NCBI GenBank assembly: GCA_945877175.1
Contig: CAMCRC010000003.1
Span: forward strand, 1 to 64,000
Source: Klebsiella pneumoniae
GTDB taxonomy: Bacteria > Pseudomonadota > Gammaproteobacteria > Pseudomonadales > Pseudohongiellaceae
Length of the DNA: 64,000 nt
Direction: 5' to 3'
The translations under genes and the position numbers were made by a program. The notes beneath the pieces are model-generated. The model searched no databases, had not been told where the DNA came from, and worked only from the letters and a program-made list of their open reading frames with translations. This document shows, piece by piece, positions 40,654-54,389 of this stretch (the stretch's first letter is position 1; each line of letters opens with the position of its first letter).

Positions 40654-41718
40654 ATGGCTAAAGTTAAAGCGACAAAGAAGGCGCCTGCTAAATCGGCAGC
40701 AAAAAAAACCGGTGATGCTGCTCCTGCAAAAGTGACAACGGCATCAGCGAAAAAGCCAAAGGGCGCAGCCCCAAAAGCCAAGCCAGTTGCAACAGCAAAA
40801 GGCAAAGCCGCTTCTGCTAAAACTAAAGCTTCCAAGAACTCTACCGCTACAAGCAAGACGTCCGCTGTAAAAGCCCGCACTGCTGCAACCAAACTTCAAG
40901 CTACTCAAACCGCTGCAAAACTCAAGGCAAGTGCTGACGCGCGAAAGATTACCATTGCAGCAAAAGCTGAAGCAGATCTTGCCAAAGCAGTGAAGGCATT
41001 CGCGGATGCGTGGAAGAAGAAGCGGTCCAAGGCTGATTCCACCAAGGAAGCAGCTCGTACCAAGAAAGAAGAGCTCAAGCGCAAGATTGCAGCAAAGAAA
41101 GCTGCCGTGAAAGCGAAAGCGGCGGCACAAAAAGCGGCGGCCAAAGCCAAGTCAGCGGCGAAGAAGCGTATTACTCGGGAGCGCATCGCTACGAAACGCG
41201 CACTTGTGAAAGCACGCGCGGCAGCGAAGAAACTTGCACTGAAGGAGAAGACAGCAGCACGACGTGCAGCGCTGAAAGCAAAAGCGGCTTCCAAGAAAGT
41301 TGTCAAAGCCGTCAAGTCCGCTGTGTCAGGAGTCGCTGCGAAAGTCAAAGCTGCAGTGAAAGGCAAAGCAGCTGCCAAGAAAGCGCCAGCGAAGGCAGCC
41401 GTAGCGAAAAAGGCAGCGCCTGCAGCCAAGCCTGCTGTGAAAAAGGCTCCTGTGGCCAAGAAAGCTGCGCCTGCAAAGAAGGCAGCTCCTGTCAAGAAAG
41501 CAGTGCCTGCCAAGAAGGCTGCGCCAGCGGTAAAAGTTGCTGTGAAGAAAGCGGCAGTTGTGAAGAAAGTAGTTGCTGTGAAAAAGGCTGTGTCTGCTCC
41601 CAAGGCAGCACCAGCGAAGGCAGCACCCGCGAAGAAAGCAGCACCGGCAAAGAAAGCTGCAGCGCCTGCTGCAGCACCAGTGGCTCCCGCCGCTGCGCCT
41701 GCTCCGGCAGCGAGTTGA
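40654..41718 (+). CDS. Lys/Ala-rich histone H1-like (AlgP-like) DNA-binding protein
   Basis: 354 aa, KAAPAKKAAPVKK-type repeats, charged coiled-coil-like centre, C-term APAAAPAPAAS. Confidence 0.8.
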   Translation: MAKVKATKKAPAKSAAKKTGDAAPAKVTTASAKKPKGAAPKAKPVATAKGKAASAKTKASKNSTATSKTSAVKARTAATKLQATQTAAKLKASADARKITIAAKAEADLAKAVKAFADAWKKKRSKADSTKEAARTKKEELKRKIAAKKAAVKAKAAAQKAAAKAKSAAKKRITRERIATKRALVKARAAAKKLALKEKTAARRAALKAKAASKKVVKAVKSAVSGVAAKVKAAVKGKAAAKKAPAKAAVAKKAAPAAKPAVKKAPVAKKAAPAKKAAPVKKAVPAKKAAPAVKVAVKKAAVVKKVVAVKKAVSAPKAAPAKAAPAKKAAPAKKAAAPAAAPVAPAAAPAPAAS

Positions 41719-41760
41719 TCTGATGCGTCCTGAGCAAGGACGCAAGCATAAGGTATGACC

Positions 41761-41797
41761 GATCCCTCAGAGCAGGAATGTCCTGAGGGATCTTTTA
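41761..41797 (+). terminator. Intrinsic terminator between the histone-like gene and tsaB
   Basis: GATCCCTCAG-n12-CTGAGGGATC followed by TTTT. Confidence 0.85.
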
Positions 41798-41820
41798 ATT
41801 CAGATCTGTATACTCCCGCC

Positions 41821-42474
41821 ATGACAAAAATTCTCGCTATCGATACGTCTCACGCAATTTGCTCAGTAGCACTGAATATTTCTGAAAAAATCACTTCACG
41901 TGTCAGTGCTGCTCCGCGTCAGCACGCACGACAATTGCTGCCAATGATCGAAGCGCTGCTTGCCGAGCAGGGCCTGCGTGCTCGCGATCTGGATGCTATC
42001 GCATTAGTCATCGGGCCGGGGTCTTTCACAGGTCTGCGGATCGGTGCCGGTGTCGCACAAGGATTGTCGTTCGCCACGGGTGTCCCTGTGTTATGTATTT
42101 CTTCGCTGGCTGTGATGGCCATGCAAGCGCATCTCGAACAGCACTGTGACTTGGTGAGTGTCTGTCTGCTTGCTCGCGAAGACGAAGTGTATGCGGCGAG
42201 TTATCAAATTGTTGGCGAAGACCCGATTCTGATCGGGAATGAGCAGGTCTGCGAACCTTCTCTGGCGATCTTCACGCCAGATGGATTTGCCGCGGGTGAT
42301 GGCTGGACTCTGTTGCCCGCTGCACGTGGCAGCCATGCCACCATGCATGAATGTAGATCGGACGCCAAGACGTTGAGCATGATTGCAGTGCAGCACTGCC
42401 GTAAAGGGTTGGGAGTGTCTGCGCCAATGGTGCTTCCTGTGTATCTCAAAGAACAGATGGACTATCAGACCTGA
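41821..42474 (+). CDS. tsaB: tRNA t6A biosynthesis protein TsaB
   Basis: MTKILAIDTSHAICSVALN...ALVIGPGSFTGLRIGAGVAQGLSFA. Confidence 0.95.
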   Translation: MTKILAIDTSHAICSVALNISEKITSRVSAAPRQHARQLLPMIEALLAEQGLRARDLDAIALVIGPGSFTGLRIGAGVAQGLSFATGVPVLCISSLAVMAMQAHLEQHCDLVSVCLLAREDEVYAASYQIVGEDPILIGNEQVCEPSLAIFTPDGFAAGDGWTLLPAARGSHATMHECRSDAKTLSMIAVQHCRKGLGVSAPMVLPVYLKEQMDYQT

Positions 42475-42475
42475 C

Positions 42476-43291
42476 ATGGAACTCTCACTATTTCAGATTA
42501 CGTTTCTCGCTTTTCTGCAAGGCCTTACGGAGTTCCTGCCGATATCAAGTTCCGCTCACATTCTCCTTCCCAAGGAATTGCTGGGCTGGCCGGACCAGGG
42601 GCTGGTATTTGATGTCGCGGTCCATATCGGCAGCCTGATTGCAGTGCTGACGTATTTCCGGGCGGACCTTGCCAAACTGTTCGGGGCCTGGGCTCGTTCG
42701 TTGACGGGGGGTGGCATGTCGCTGGACGCAAGGCTGGCTTGGTTTGTTGTGCTAGGCACGATACCCGCTGGAATCGCCGGATTGCTGCTTGCTGATGTCA
42801 TCGAGCTGTATGCGCGCTCCATGCTGCTTATAGCGTTCACCTCCATTTTCTTTGGCATTCTGTTGTGGTGGGCTGACAGCCTGAAAGTAGAACGCGTCGA
42901 TCTTGACAAGCTCTCCCTGCGCACCACCCTCATTGTTGGCTTTGCACAAGTCCTGGCGCTTATTCCAGGTACGTCTCGATCCGGCGTTACCATGACCGCT
43001 GCACTGGCCTGTGGACTTGACCGCAAGGCGGCTGCGCGATTCTCGTTTCTTCTGGCAATTCCGATAATCATGGCCAGCGGTCTGCTCAAAGGAGCGGAGT
43101 TGCTGCAGGACAATTCGCAAGCCCAGTTGGGCATACTGGTCTACGCCATCATCGTCTCTGCTTTTGTGTCCTTTTCCTGCATTCACTATTTCCTCAAGCT
43201 CATCGAGCGCACAGGCTTCATGCCATTCGTCATTTATCGCGTGTTGATGGGCCTGGGACTGCTGGCTGTTCACTTCTTCGTGCAGTCCTGA
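42476..43291 (+). CDS. uppP: Undecaprenyl-diphosphatase
   Basis: FLQGLTEFLPISSSAHILLP; LIPGTSRSGVTMTAAL. Confidence 0.96.
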   Translation: MELSLFQITFLAFLQGLTEFLPISSSAHILLPKELLGWPDQGLVFDVAVHIGSLIAVLTYFRADLAKLFGAWARSLTGGGMSLDARLAWFVVLGTIPAGIAGLLLADVIELYARSMLLIAFTSIFFGILLWWADSLKVERVDLDKLSLRTTLIVGFAQVLALIPGTSRSGVTMTAALACGLDRKAAARFSFLLAIPIIMASGLLKGAELLQDNSQAQLGILVYAIIVSAFVSFSCIHYFLKLIERTGFMPFVIYRVLMGLGLLAVHFFVQS

Positions 43292-43306
43292 GGGGATTGC
43301 ATTGCA

Positions 43307-46175
<2,869 letters not shown>

Positions 46176-46198
46176 TCTCCAGTGAATGTAAGCAGATT

Positions 46199-46549
46199 TC
46201 AGGCGTCAGCCAGCAGCGAGTTCAGAACGACCGGGTCGGCACTGCAGAGCCAGCCGCCTGGAGCGCGTATCAGTGGACGGCGAATCACCGCTGGCCATGC
46301 CTGCATCAAGGCCGCAGCGTTGTTCGGCTCCAGTGACACACGTAACTGTTCCGGGAGGCCCCGCCAGGTAGTGCCTCGTGAATTGATGAGAGTGGACAAT
46401 GGCAGGGCGCCGAGCAGTTCATCACAAAGCGCCGCGTCCAGCCCCTGCTTTCTGTAATCGTGAAACTGATAGGAAACATCATGCGCGTCGAGCCACTGCC
46501 GGGTCTTCCTGATCGAATCGCAATTGGCTATGCCATAGACAGTGATCAT
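46199..46549 (-). CDS. ArsC/YffB-family reductase-like protein
   Basis: ITVYGIANCDSIRKTRQWLDAHDVSYQFHDYRKQGLD; adjacent to dapD. Confidence 0.88.
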   Translation of the reverse strand: MITVYGIANCDSIRKTRQWLDAHDVSYQFHDYRKQGLDAALCDELLGALPLSTLINSRGTTWRGLPEQLRVSLEPNNAAALMQAWPAVIRRPLIRAPGGWLCSADPVVLNSLLADA

Positions 46550-46552
46550 GAC

Positions 46553-49294
46553 TCAGTCGCCCAGCTCCTGACGTATGTCATTCTGCAGCTTCTCAATGTC
46601 TTCCGCGTCGGTAATCTTGCGGTTGTCAGTGTCCAGAATGAAGAACAAGTCTTCCACGCGTTCTCCGAGTGTCGCAATGCGAGCGTTCTGCAACTGAATG
46701 CTGTGATCAGCGAAAATCTTGCCAATCGACGCCAGGATGCCAGGCTGGTCAGGGCAGTTGATTTCCAGTGTCGTGTAAGGGTTGTCGTCGGAATTGATGA
46801 CTTCAGTTTCAACGTGTCTGCTGAAATGTTTGAGCTTGCGATCGATCCGCTTGGTGGATGCCTTCAGGTGTTGACTTGGGTCCAGAAGGTACTCACGAAT
46901 CAGGCCGATTATTTCCTTGCGGCGCACAATGCTGCCACTGACAGGGGTGCCATCACTTTCCAGCACTGTGAAAGTATTCATGCAGTAGTTTTTCGCGGAT
47001 GTGAAAATGCGCGCATCCATGATGTTCAAACCGAGCTTTTCGATGGCAGATGCGGTGCTGGCAAACAGATGATTGCGGTTGAGTGTGTAGATGAATATCT
47101 GTGTCCCGCCCTCAGTCACTGTGTCACTCGTGTCTTCGACCAGAATCAGTGTGTCCTGACCTTCATTCCGAGCAACTGCTTCCGTATGCCACGCAATGTT
47201 GGCGGAGGATTCGCGAACGAAATATTCATCATCGACATTGGCCCATATGTGCTCGATCTGCTCCGGACCGATGCCGCGATCGGTCAACTTGAGCATGACG
47301 CTTTCCTGCTTGTCCTTGATGCGGTCAGCGCGATCGATGGGATTTTCCAGCCCGCGGCGCAAGGCCCGCTTGGTGCTGAGGTACAGCTGCCTCAGCAGTG
47401 CCGCACGCCAGGTATTCCAGAGCGTCGGATTCGTGGCACAAATGTCGGCGACAGTCATGGCATAGAGATAATCGAGGTGCAACTTGTCGCCGACCTGCAG
47501 AGCGAACTGTTGAATCACCTCAGGATCAGCGATATCCATGCGTTGCGCTGTCATCGACATAAGCAGATGTTTGCCTATCAGCCATGCCACCAGTTTGGTG
47601 TCCCACGCGCTTAGATGATGCAGTCGGCAGAACTCCGCGCCGTCGACCATGCCCAGGGTGGAATGATCGCCACCACGTCCTTTGGCGATGTCGTGATAGA
47701 GACCGGCGATGTAAAGAAGCTCTACTTTGGGCAGGCGCTTCACGATGTGCGCTGCGATCGGGAATTGCTCCTCGGCACCCGGATAGCGGAAGCGGCGCAT
47801 GTTCTCCACGACCTGCAATGTGTGGGCGTCAACCGTATAGATGTGGAACAGGTCGTGTTGCATCTTGCCTGTGATGGCTCCGAATTCCGGCAGATAGCGC
47901 CCGAGCACACCGTAGCGCGACATGCGTCTGAGCTGCGACGTCAGCTCGTGAGGGGAGCGCAGCAATTCCATGAACAGGGTGATGTTGCGCAGGTCCTTGC
48001 GAAACTTCTCATCGATGATGACACTGTTCTCTCTGATCAGCCGTATGGTGGCGGCCCGCACGCCTTTGATCTGCGGGTTCTGCGCCATCAGCACAAAAAT
48101 TTCCAGAAGAGCGAATGGAAAGCGCTTGAAGACGCCAGGCTGCGTGACTTCGATATAGTCGTTGCGAATCTGGAAGCGCTTGCTGATGACCTTGATCTCC
48201 TCCTTCTCGCCAGCTCTCAGAATCGCTTCGTCGAAGTGTTGCAGAAGCACGTCATTCAGTCCGCGCAGTGTGGCCACGGCGCGGTAATATTGCTGCATGA
48301 GCTTTTCGACGGCCAGGCTCTTGTCGTCATCCTGATAGCCGAACAGGCGGGCGAGATCTTTCTGGCGATCAAACAACAGGCGATCTTCCCTGCGCCCTGC
48401 GAGCAGATGCAATCCGTACCGGATTCGCCAGAGCAGTTGCTCGCCCTGTGCCAGATCCTGGTATTCGGACTGCGTGAGAAAGCCAAGTGACACCAGGTCA
48501 GCAAGCGTGTCCGCCTTGTAGTGGCGTTTCGCAATCCAGGCAATTGTCTGAATGTCGCGCAGGCCGCCTGGCGAAGTTTTGACGTTGGGCTCCAATGCGT
48601 AGTCGATATCGTGGTATTTCTCGTGGCGCGCAATCTGCTCATCGCGCTTGGCTTTGAAGAAGGCTTTGGTCGGCCAGACGCTGTCGCACTGTGTCATGGC
48701 TATCATTGCATCGCGCAGCGCTTCCGGGCCCACGATGGTTCGGGATTCCATCAGGCTGGTTGCGACAGTAATGTCCTTGAGGGCTTCCTGCCGACATTGC
48801 TGGATTGAGCGGACGCTTTGACCGATCTCGAGATTGATGTCCCAGAGGAATGTGAAGAACGCACTGATGTTCTGTTTGTAGTCCTGATGATTGTCGAGAC
48901 GTGTAAGCAGCAGCAGATCTATATCGGAATGCGGATGCAATTCTCCGCGTCCATAGCCGCCTACTGCCAGCAGGCTGACATTGCTGACATCGCCCCAGGA
49001 GTAGCGCTCCCAGGCACAGCGCAGCAGCTGATCCATGAACCAGGAGCGGCCGGTGACCAATTGCACGATGTCGGCGTCCTGTCGATACTGCTCATCCAGA
49101 ATCTGGCGTGCGTGAGCCAATGCCTTCTTGAACAGCGGCACTGGTTGCGCACAATCCTTGACGCTTTTGCGAAAGCGCTCCAGGTCAAGCAGCGAGTGAC
49201 GCAGATTCATATCCATTTCACAGGGAGCGACAATCATGGCTGCATGGCCTGGAGTGTGCGCCGTTGCCGACGCCAGGGGCTCAGAAGTTTTCAT
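46553..49294 (-). CDS. glnD: [Protein-PII] uridylyltransferase
   Basis: 913 aa; LLAVGGYGRGELHPHSDIDLLLL; HD LYHDIAKGRGGDHS; two ACT domains. Confidence 0.97.
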   Translation of the reverse strand: MKTSEPLASATAHTPGHAAMIVAPCEMDMNLRHSLLDLERFRKSVKDCAQPVPLFKKALAHARQILDEQYRQDADIVQLVTGRSWFMDQLLRCAWERYSWGDVSNVSLLAVGGYGRGELHPHSDIDLLLLTRLDNHQDYKQNISAFFTFLWDINLEIGQSVRSIQQCRQEALKDITVATSLMESRTIVGPEALRDAMIAMTQCDSVWPTKAFFKAKRDEQIARHEKYHDIDYALEPNVKTSPGGLRDIQTIAWIAKRHYKADTLADLVSLGFLTQSEYQDLAQGEQLLWRIRYGLHLLAGRREDRLLFDRQKDLARLFGYQDDDKSLAVEKLMQQYYRAVATLRGLNDVLLQHFDEAILRAGEKEEIKVISKRFQIRNDYIEVTQPGVFKRFPFALLEIFVLMAQNPQIKGVRAATIRLIRENSVIIDEKFRKDLRNITLFMELLRSPHELTSQLRRMSRYGVLGRYLPEFGAITGKMQHDLFHIYTVDAHTLQVVENMRRFRYPGAEEQFPIAAHIVKRLPKVELLYIAGLYHDIAKGRGGDHSTLGMVDGAEFCRLHHLSAWDTKLVAWLIGKHLLMSMTAQRMDIADPEVIQQFALQVGDKLHLDYLYAMTVADICATNPTLWNTWRAALLRQLYLSTKRALRRGLENPIDRADRIKDKQESVMLKLTDRGIGPEQIEHIWANVDDEYFVRESSANIAWHTEAVARNEGQDTLILVEDTSDTVTEGGTQIFIYTLNRNHLFASTASAIEKLGLNIMDARIFTSAKNYCMNTFTVLESDGTPVSGSIVRRKEIIGLIREYLLDPSQHLKASTKRIDRKLKHFSRHVETEVINSDDNPYTTLEINCPDQPGILASIGKIFADHSIQLQNARIATLGERVEDLFFILDTDNRKITDAEDIEKLQNDIRQELGD

Positions 49295-50054
49295 CGCTGC
49301 GTCGTGTCAGCACTTCCACACCGTCAGTCGTCACAGCCAGCGTGTGTTCCCACTGAGCAGAGAGGCGGCGGTCGCGTGTGGTGACTGTCCAGCCATCGGA
49401 TTTGGAGAGTTTGGTGTGATGCGTGCCAGCGTTGAGCATGGGTTCAATCGTGAAGGTCATCCCTTCCTGCAGGACAATCCCAGTGCCGGGCTTGCCGAAA
49501 TGCAGCACCTGTGGATCTTCATGAAAAATTCTGCCAATGCCATGGCCACAGTATTCGCGCACGACTGAAAAATGGTTGCTCTCTGCCAGGGTCTGGATGA
49601 CATGTCCGATGTCGCCGAGACGCGTTCCTGGTTTGACGATCGCAATCGCGCGATAGAGGCACTGCCTGGTGATCTCGATGAGACGCTCGACATGGGACGG
49701 CACCTCGTCTATTACGAACATCTTGCTGGTATCACCATGGAAGCCGTCTTTGATGACGGTTACATCGATATTGATGATGTCGCCTTTTTTCAGAATCTTG
49801 GTGTCGCTCGGAATGCCATGACAGATTACGTGATTCACGGAAGTACAGATGGATTTGGGGAAACCGTTGTAATTCAGCGGGGCTGGAATGGCCTGTTGTA
49901 CGTTGACAATGTAGTCGTGGCAAAGCCTGTCCAGCTCGCCGGTACTGATGCCCGCCTGCACATGGGGGCCAATCATTTCGAGCACATCCGCCGCGAGGCG
50001 TCCGGCCACTCGCATTCTTGCAATTTCGTCAGGCGTCTTGATGCTGATTGCCAT
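49281..50054 (-). CDS. map: Methionine aminopeptidase type I
   Basis: KTPDEIARMRVAGRLAADVLEMI; GFPKSICTSVNHVICHGIP; YCGHGIGRIFHEDPQV. Confidence 0.97.
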   Translation of the reverse strand: MAISIKTPDEIARMRVAGRLAADVLEMIGPHVQAGISTGELDRLCHDYIVNVQQAIPAPLNYNGFPKSICTSVNHVICHGIPSDTKILKKGDIINIDVTVIKDGFHGDTSKMFVIDEVPSHVERLIEITRQCLYRAIAIVKPGTRLGDIGHVIQTLAESNHFSVVREYCGHGIGRIFHEDPQVLHFGKPGTGIVLQEGMTFTIEPMLNAGTHHTKLSKSDGWTVTTRDRRLSAQWEHTLAVTTDGVEVLTRRSDENF

Positions 50055-50372
50055 AATTCAGGTAGAGGTCTCGTCGAGCTGTCCACGGGGAGGTTAAAGG
50101 CCGAGCCATTGTAAAGCAGGACTTCCCTGATTGACACCGTTGCCGGGGGCCGCAGGTGTCGGTGCCTTTTGACCTGGCGCTTTATGTCCTGAGGCCGCTG
50201 TGGTATAAAGCGGCGCGCTTTGAAGCTCCCAAGGGAATAACTGGCGCAATCACATCTAAACCAACGTCGCACATACATCGACACATGTGTTCTGGGTGCC
50301 TCGCGCGCGACAACGTGCTCGGGGTTGAATCATGGGGTGTATGGAGGCTTAACCCGAAACAAAGGAAAAATC

Positions 50373-51146
50373 ATGGCTACTGTTTCAATGAAGGAAATGC
50401 TGAAGGCGGGTGTCCATTTCGGCCACCAGGCCCGTTACTGGAACCCGAAAATGAAGAAATTCATCTTTGGTGCGCGCAACAAGATTCACATCATCAACCT
50501 GGAACACACTGTTCCGGCTCTGAATTCAGCGCTCGAGCAAGTGCAGGCACTGGCGGCTCGCAAGAAGAAGGTACTGTTCGTCGGTACCAAGCGCGCGGCT
50601 GGCAAGATCATCAAGGAGCAGGCTGAGCGTGCCGGCATGCCCTATGTCGACCACCGCTGGCTCGGCGGCATGCTGACCAACTACAAGACTATCCGTGGGT
50701 CCATCAAGAAACTCCGCGATCTGGAGACTCAGGCTCAGGACGGCACATTCGACCGCATGACCAAGAAGGAAGCGCTGATCCGTCGCCGTGCGATGGATAA
50801 GCTGGAGCGCAGCATTGGCGGCATCAAGGAAATGGGCGGTCTGCCTGACGCTCTGTTCGTGATCGATGTTGATCACGAGCGCATTGCCATTACCGAAGCA
50901 AACAATCTTGGCATTCCCGTTATCGGCATCGTCGACACCAACAGCAATCCAGATGGCATTGATTACCCCATCCCCGGCAACGACGACGCCATTCGCGCCA
51001 TTGAGCTGTATGCTCGTGCTGTTGCGGACGCGTGCATCGAAGGCCGTGGCGATCTGAACGTTGTCACAAGTGACAGCGAGTTTGTTGAGGTCAGCGACAG
51101 CGTGGCTGCCAGCGAGCAGACTGGAAGTGCAGCAGCTGGCGCATAA
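50373..51146 (+). CDS. rpsB: 30S ribosomal protein S2
   Basis: [46 protein letters not shown]. Confidence 0.98.
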   Translation: MATVSMKEMLKAGVHFGHQARYWNPKMKKFIFGARNKIHIINLEHTVPALNSALEQVQALAARKKKVLFVGTKRAAGKIIKEQAERAGMPYVDHRWLGGMLTNYKTIRGSIKKLRDLETQAQDGTFDRMTKKEALIRRRAMDKLERSIGGIKEMGGLPDALFVIDVDHERIAITEANNLGIPVIGIVDTNSNPDGIDYPIPGNDDAIRAIELYARAVADACIEGRGDLNVVTSDSEFVEVSDSVAASEQTGSAAAGA

Positions 51147-51248
51147 GTCCGCCTGACAAGCAGAGGAGCGTCAGCGATGACACCTCACTCCCCAAGCGAG
51201 GCCGCTTGCCGAAGATAGAGCGGCCATCGCTGGAACAGGGAGAAAGAA

Positions 51249-51271
51249 GAGGGGCTTCGCCCCTTTTTTTT
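51249..51271 (+). terminator. Intrinsic terminator/attenuator between rpsB and tsf
   Basis: gaAGGGGCTTCGCCCCTttttttt-like hairpin (AGGGGC-ttc-GCCCCT) followed by eight T. Confidence 0.8.
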
Positions 51272-51322
51272 AGCCAGTTTTGACACATTGAATTCACCTT
51301 GGAAATCGACAGAGGCAAACAA

Positions 51323-52198
51323 ATGGCAGAAATTACAGCAGGCATGGTCAAGGAGCTGCGTGAGCGCACCGGGCTGGGAATGATGGATTGCAAGAAGGCA
51401 TTGGTGGAAGCCAATGGAGACATGGAAAAGGCGATCGACGATCTGCGCAAGGCGAGTGGCCTGAAGGCTGCCAAGAAAGCCGGCCGGATTGCTGCGGAAG
51501 GCGTGGTGCTGACCAAAGTGTCGGACGACGGTAACTTCGGCATCATCGTTGAAGTAAACAGCGAGACGGATTTCGTCGCTCGCGACGAGAATTTCCTGAG
51601 CTTTGCGAACAAAGTCATCAACGAAGCCTTTACACGTCGAGTGTCAGATGTAGCCGCGCTGATGGCGGGCGATCTTGAAAAGGTGCGTGAAGCTCTGGTG
51701 CAGAAGATCGGCGAAAACATCAATGTACGTCGCATCCAGATCGTAGAGTTCAAGAACCCCAATGTCGGGATCGTGGACACCTACATCCACAGCAACAATC
51801 GTATTGCTGTCGTTGTTGCACTGAAAGGGGGAGACTCTACCCTAGCCAAGGACATCGCCATGCACGTGGCCGCTGTCAACCCGCTGGTTGTCCGCTCGGA
51901 AGACGTGCCAAAAGAGCTGCTTGCCAAGGAATCCGAGATCTACTCTGCGCAGGCACGTGAAAGCGGCAAACCTGAAGAGATCATCGAAAAAATGATTCAA
52001 GGCAGGCTGCGCAAGTATGTAGCGGAAGTGAGCCTGCTGGACCAGCCTTTCGTGAAGGATGGCGAAATAACCGTAGCTGCCTTGCTGAAGAAAGCTGGCG
52101 CCGATGTGGTGAGCTTCATTCGTTATGAAGTAGGTGAAGGCATTGAGAAGGAAGTAGTCGACTTTGCATCGGAAGTGGCTGCTGTAGCAGGCCTGTAA
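51323..52198 (+). CDS. tsf: Elongation factor Ts
   Basis: [39 protein letters not shown]. Confidence 0.97.
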   Translation: MAEITAGMVKELRERTGLGMMDCKKALVEANGDMEKAIDDLRKASGLKAAKKAGRIAAEGVVLTKVSDDGNFGIIVEVNSETDFVARDENFLSFANKVINEAFTRRVSDVAALMAGDLEKVREALVQKIGENINVRRIQIVEFKNPNVGIVDTYIHSNNRIAVVVALKGGDSTLAKDIAMHVAAVNPLVVRSEDVPKELLAKESEIYSAQARESGKPEEIIEKMIQGRLRKYVAEVSLLDQPFVKDGEITVAALLKKAGADVVSFIRYEVGEGIEKEVVDFASEVAAVAGL

Positions 52199-52229
52199 GA
52201 ACGTCAATCGGCAGTACGGACAGGATGGC

Positions 52230-52961
52230 ATGCTCATGGTAAAAGCTGAAAAGAAATACAAGCGCATACTCCTGAAACTGAGCGGCGAAGCCTTGATGGG
52301 AGATGCCGATTTCGGCATCGATCCCAAGGTGCTTGATCGCATGGCCGTGGAAGTGGGGCAGCTGGTAGGTCTGGGAATCCAGATCGGCATGGTGATCGGC
52401 GGGGGCAATCTGTTTCGAGGTGCTGCGTTGAACGCTGCGGGAATGGAGCGTGTTACCGGTGACCACATGGGCATGCTGGCCACTGTGATGAATGCATTGG
52501 CCATGCGGGACGCTCTGGAGCGTGCCAGCATTGCCACCCGCGTCATGTCGGCCATCCCCATGAGTGGGGTCGTTGAACACTACGATCGTCGCACCGCCAT
52601 TCGCCACCTGCGTGCCGGCGATGTCGTAATTTTCGCAGCGGGCACTGGCAATCCGTTTTTCACCACGGATTCTGCCGCGTGCCTGCGTGGCATCGAAATT
52701 GACGCCGAGCTTGTGCTCAAAGCGACGAAAGTCGATGGTGTCTATTCCGCGGATCCGCATCTTGTGCCGGACGCGGTCAAGTTTGATCGCCTCACCTTCG
52801 ACGAAGTGCTTGAGAAGAAGCTGGGTGTGATGGACCTTACTGCAATTGCCCTGATTCGTGAGCACGATATACCAGTGCGGGTATTCAACATGAACAAGCC
52901 CGGTGCATTGCTCAACAATGTGATGGGGGTGCCTGATGGCACTACCATAGAGAATCCCTGA
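52230..52961 (+). CDS. pyrH: UMP kinase
   Basis: [46 protein letters not shown]. Confidence 0.97.
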   Translation: MLMVKAEKKYKRILLKLSGEALMGDADFGIDPKVLDRMAVEVGQLVGLGIQIGMVIGGGNLFRGAALNAAGMERVTGDHMGMLATVMNALAMRDALERASIATRVMSAIPMSGVVEHYDRRTAIRHLRAGDVVIFAAGTGNPFFTTDSAACLRGIEIDAELVLKATKVDGVYSADPHLVPDAVKFDRLTFDEVLEKKLGVMDLTAIALIREHDIPVRVFNMNKPGALLNNVMGVPDGTTIENP

Positions 52962-53008
52962 ACAACTCGAACCATTCTCAATTCGCCCGCAACAATGGGG
53001 ACAGCACG

Positions 53009-53566
53009 ATGATCGACGACATTATCAAAGATGCCGAACAGCGCATGGAAAAAAGCGTTGTAGCTCTGGAAACCGCCTTCAAGAAGATCCGTACGGGCAG
53101 GGCACATCCCAGCCTTCTCGACACCATCATGGTGCCTTACTACGGCGCCGACACGCCCCTGAATCAACTCGCCAACGTGACGGTGGAAGATGGGCGTTGT
53201 CTGGTAGTGGTGCCCTGGGAGCGACCGCTGATCGGTGAAGTGGAGAGAGCGATCATGAAGTCGGATCTGGGGCTCAATCCGTCCAACAATGGCGAGTCCA
53301 TTCGGGTGCCGATGCCGGCGCTTACCGAGGAAACGCGCCGCGAGTATACCAAGCAAGCGAAGGGCGAGGCTGAGAATGCCCGCGTGGCCGTGCGCAATAT
53401 CCGGCGAGATGCCAATGGTGACTTCAAGGATCTGCTCAAGGAAAAGGCCATCAGCGAAGACGACCAGCGTCGCGCGGAAGAGCGCATTCAGAAGCTGACC
53501 GACAAGTTTATCGCTGCTATTGATGCCAGCTTCAGCGTCAAGGAATCAGACCTGCTCTCCATGTAG
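53009..53566 (+). CDS. frr: Ribosome recycling factor
   Basis: [38 protein letters not shown]. Confidence 0.97.
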   Translation: MIDDIIKDAEQRMEKSVVALETAFKKIRTGRAHPSLLDTIMVPYYGADTPLNQLANVTVEDGRCLVVVPWERPLIGEVERAIMKSDLGLNPSNNGESIRVPMPALTEETRREYTKQAKGEAENARVAVRNIRRDANGDFKDLLKEKAISEDDQRRAEERIQKLTDKFIAAIDASFSVKESDLLSM

Positions 53567-53600
53567 GAGTGTCACTTCAACTTAGAGACATAGATTTCTG

Positions 53601-54389
53601 ATGCATAACTCCAGCACACCAGTACCCCATGCGGGCCAGCTTCCACAGCACGTGGCCGTCATCATGGATGGCAACAATCGCTGGGCACGGGTCAACGGAT
53701 TGTCAGGATCGGCAGGGCATCGGGCTGGCGCTGAAGCAGCCAAGCAAATTGTCTATTCCTGCCTTAACCGCAATATCAAATATCTGACGCTGTTTGCCTT
53801 CAGCAGTGAGAACTGGCTGCGCCCCAACAAGGAAGTCAGAGGCCTTATGGCGCTCTTTCTCGCAGTCCTCAAGCGCGAGGAAATCAAGCAGCTGCACAAT
53901 AACAATGTGCGGCTTTGCTTTATTGGAAATCGCGAAAGCTTTGCGCCCGTTCTGCAGGCCCATATGCGAGAGGTGGAAGAGCTCACGCGCCATAATACTG
54001 GCACCGTGGTCACTGTCGCTGCGGATTACGGTGGACGATGGGATATTGCTCGGGCTGCCCGACTGCTGGCTGAAAAGGTTGAGCAGGGAGCACTGAAATC
54101 CAGCCAGATTGATGAGGCGGAATTCCAGAAGTTCATTTCCCTTGCTGATTGTCCGCCTCCAGACCTGTGTATTCGCACTGGCGGGGAGAGTCGAATCAGC
54201 AATTTTCTGCTCTGGCAGTTTGCGTATACGGAACTTTATTTTTCTGAATGTTACTGGCCGGATTTTGACGATGCTCAGTTTGAGCTCGCTATGGACGACT
54301 ACCGCCAACGTCAGCGCCGCTTCGGCCATCTGGATAAGCCTTCGCACAGCGATGAACTGCCGGCCCAAGGGAGTTCCCGAGGTGCTTAA
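53601..54389 (+). CDS. uppS: Undecaprenyl diphosphate synthase
   Basis: HVAVIMDGNNRWARVNGLSGSAGHRAGAEA; CIRTGGESRISNFLLWQFAYTELYF. Confidence 0.97.
   Translation: MHNSSTPVPHAGQLPQHVAVIMDGNNRWARVNGLSGSAGHRAGAEAAKQIVYSCLNRNIKYLTLFAFSSENWLRPNKEVRGLMALFLAVLKREEIKQLHNNNVRLCFIGNRESFAPVLQAHMREVEELTRHNTGTVVTVAADYGGRWDIARAARLLAEKVEQGALKSSQIDEAEFQKFISLADCPPPDLCIRTGGESRISNFLLWQFAYTELYFSECYWPDFDDAQFELAMDDYRQRQRRFGHLDKPSHSDELPAQGSSRGA

Noticed and set aside
41341-41716. Short repeats in the histone-like gene considered as a CRISPR or tandem-repeat array
   Set aside because: Repeats are in-frame degenerate codon units (A/K/P/V), with no conserved repeat-spacer structure.
41755-41820. TsaB extension from ATG 41755
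   Set aside because: The extension runs through the strong terminator at 41761-41797; the conserved start is MTKILAIDTS at 41821.
40905-41822. 305-aa Ala/Phe-rich antisense ORF opposite the histone-like gene
   Set aside because: Mirror translation of the Lys/Ala repeats (GCx/AAG gives CTT/xGC); the sense ORF has proper start context and terminator.
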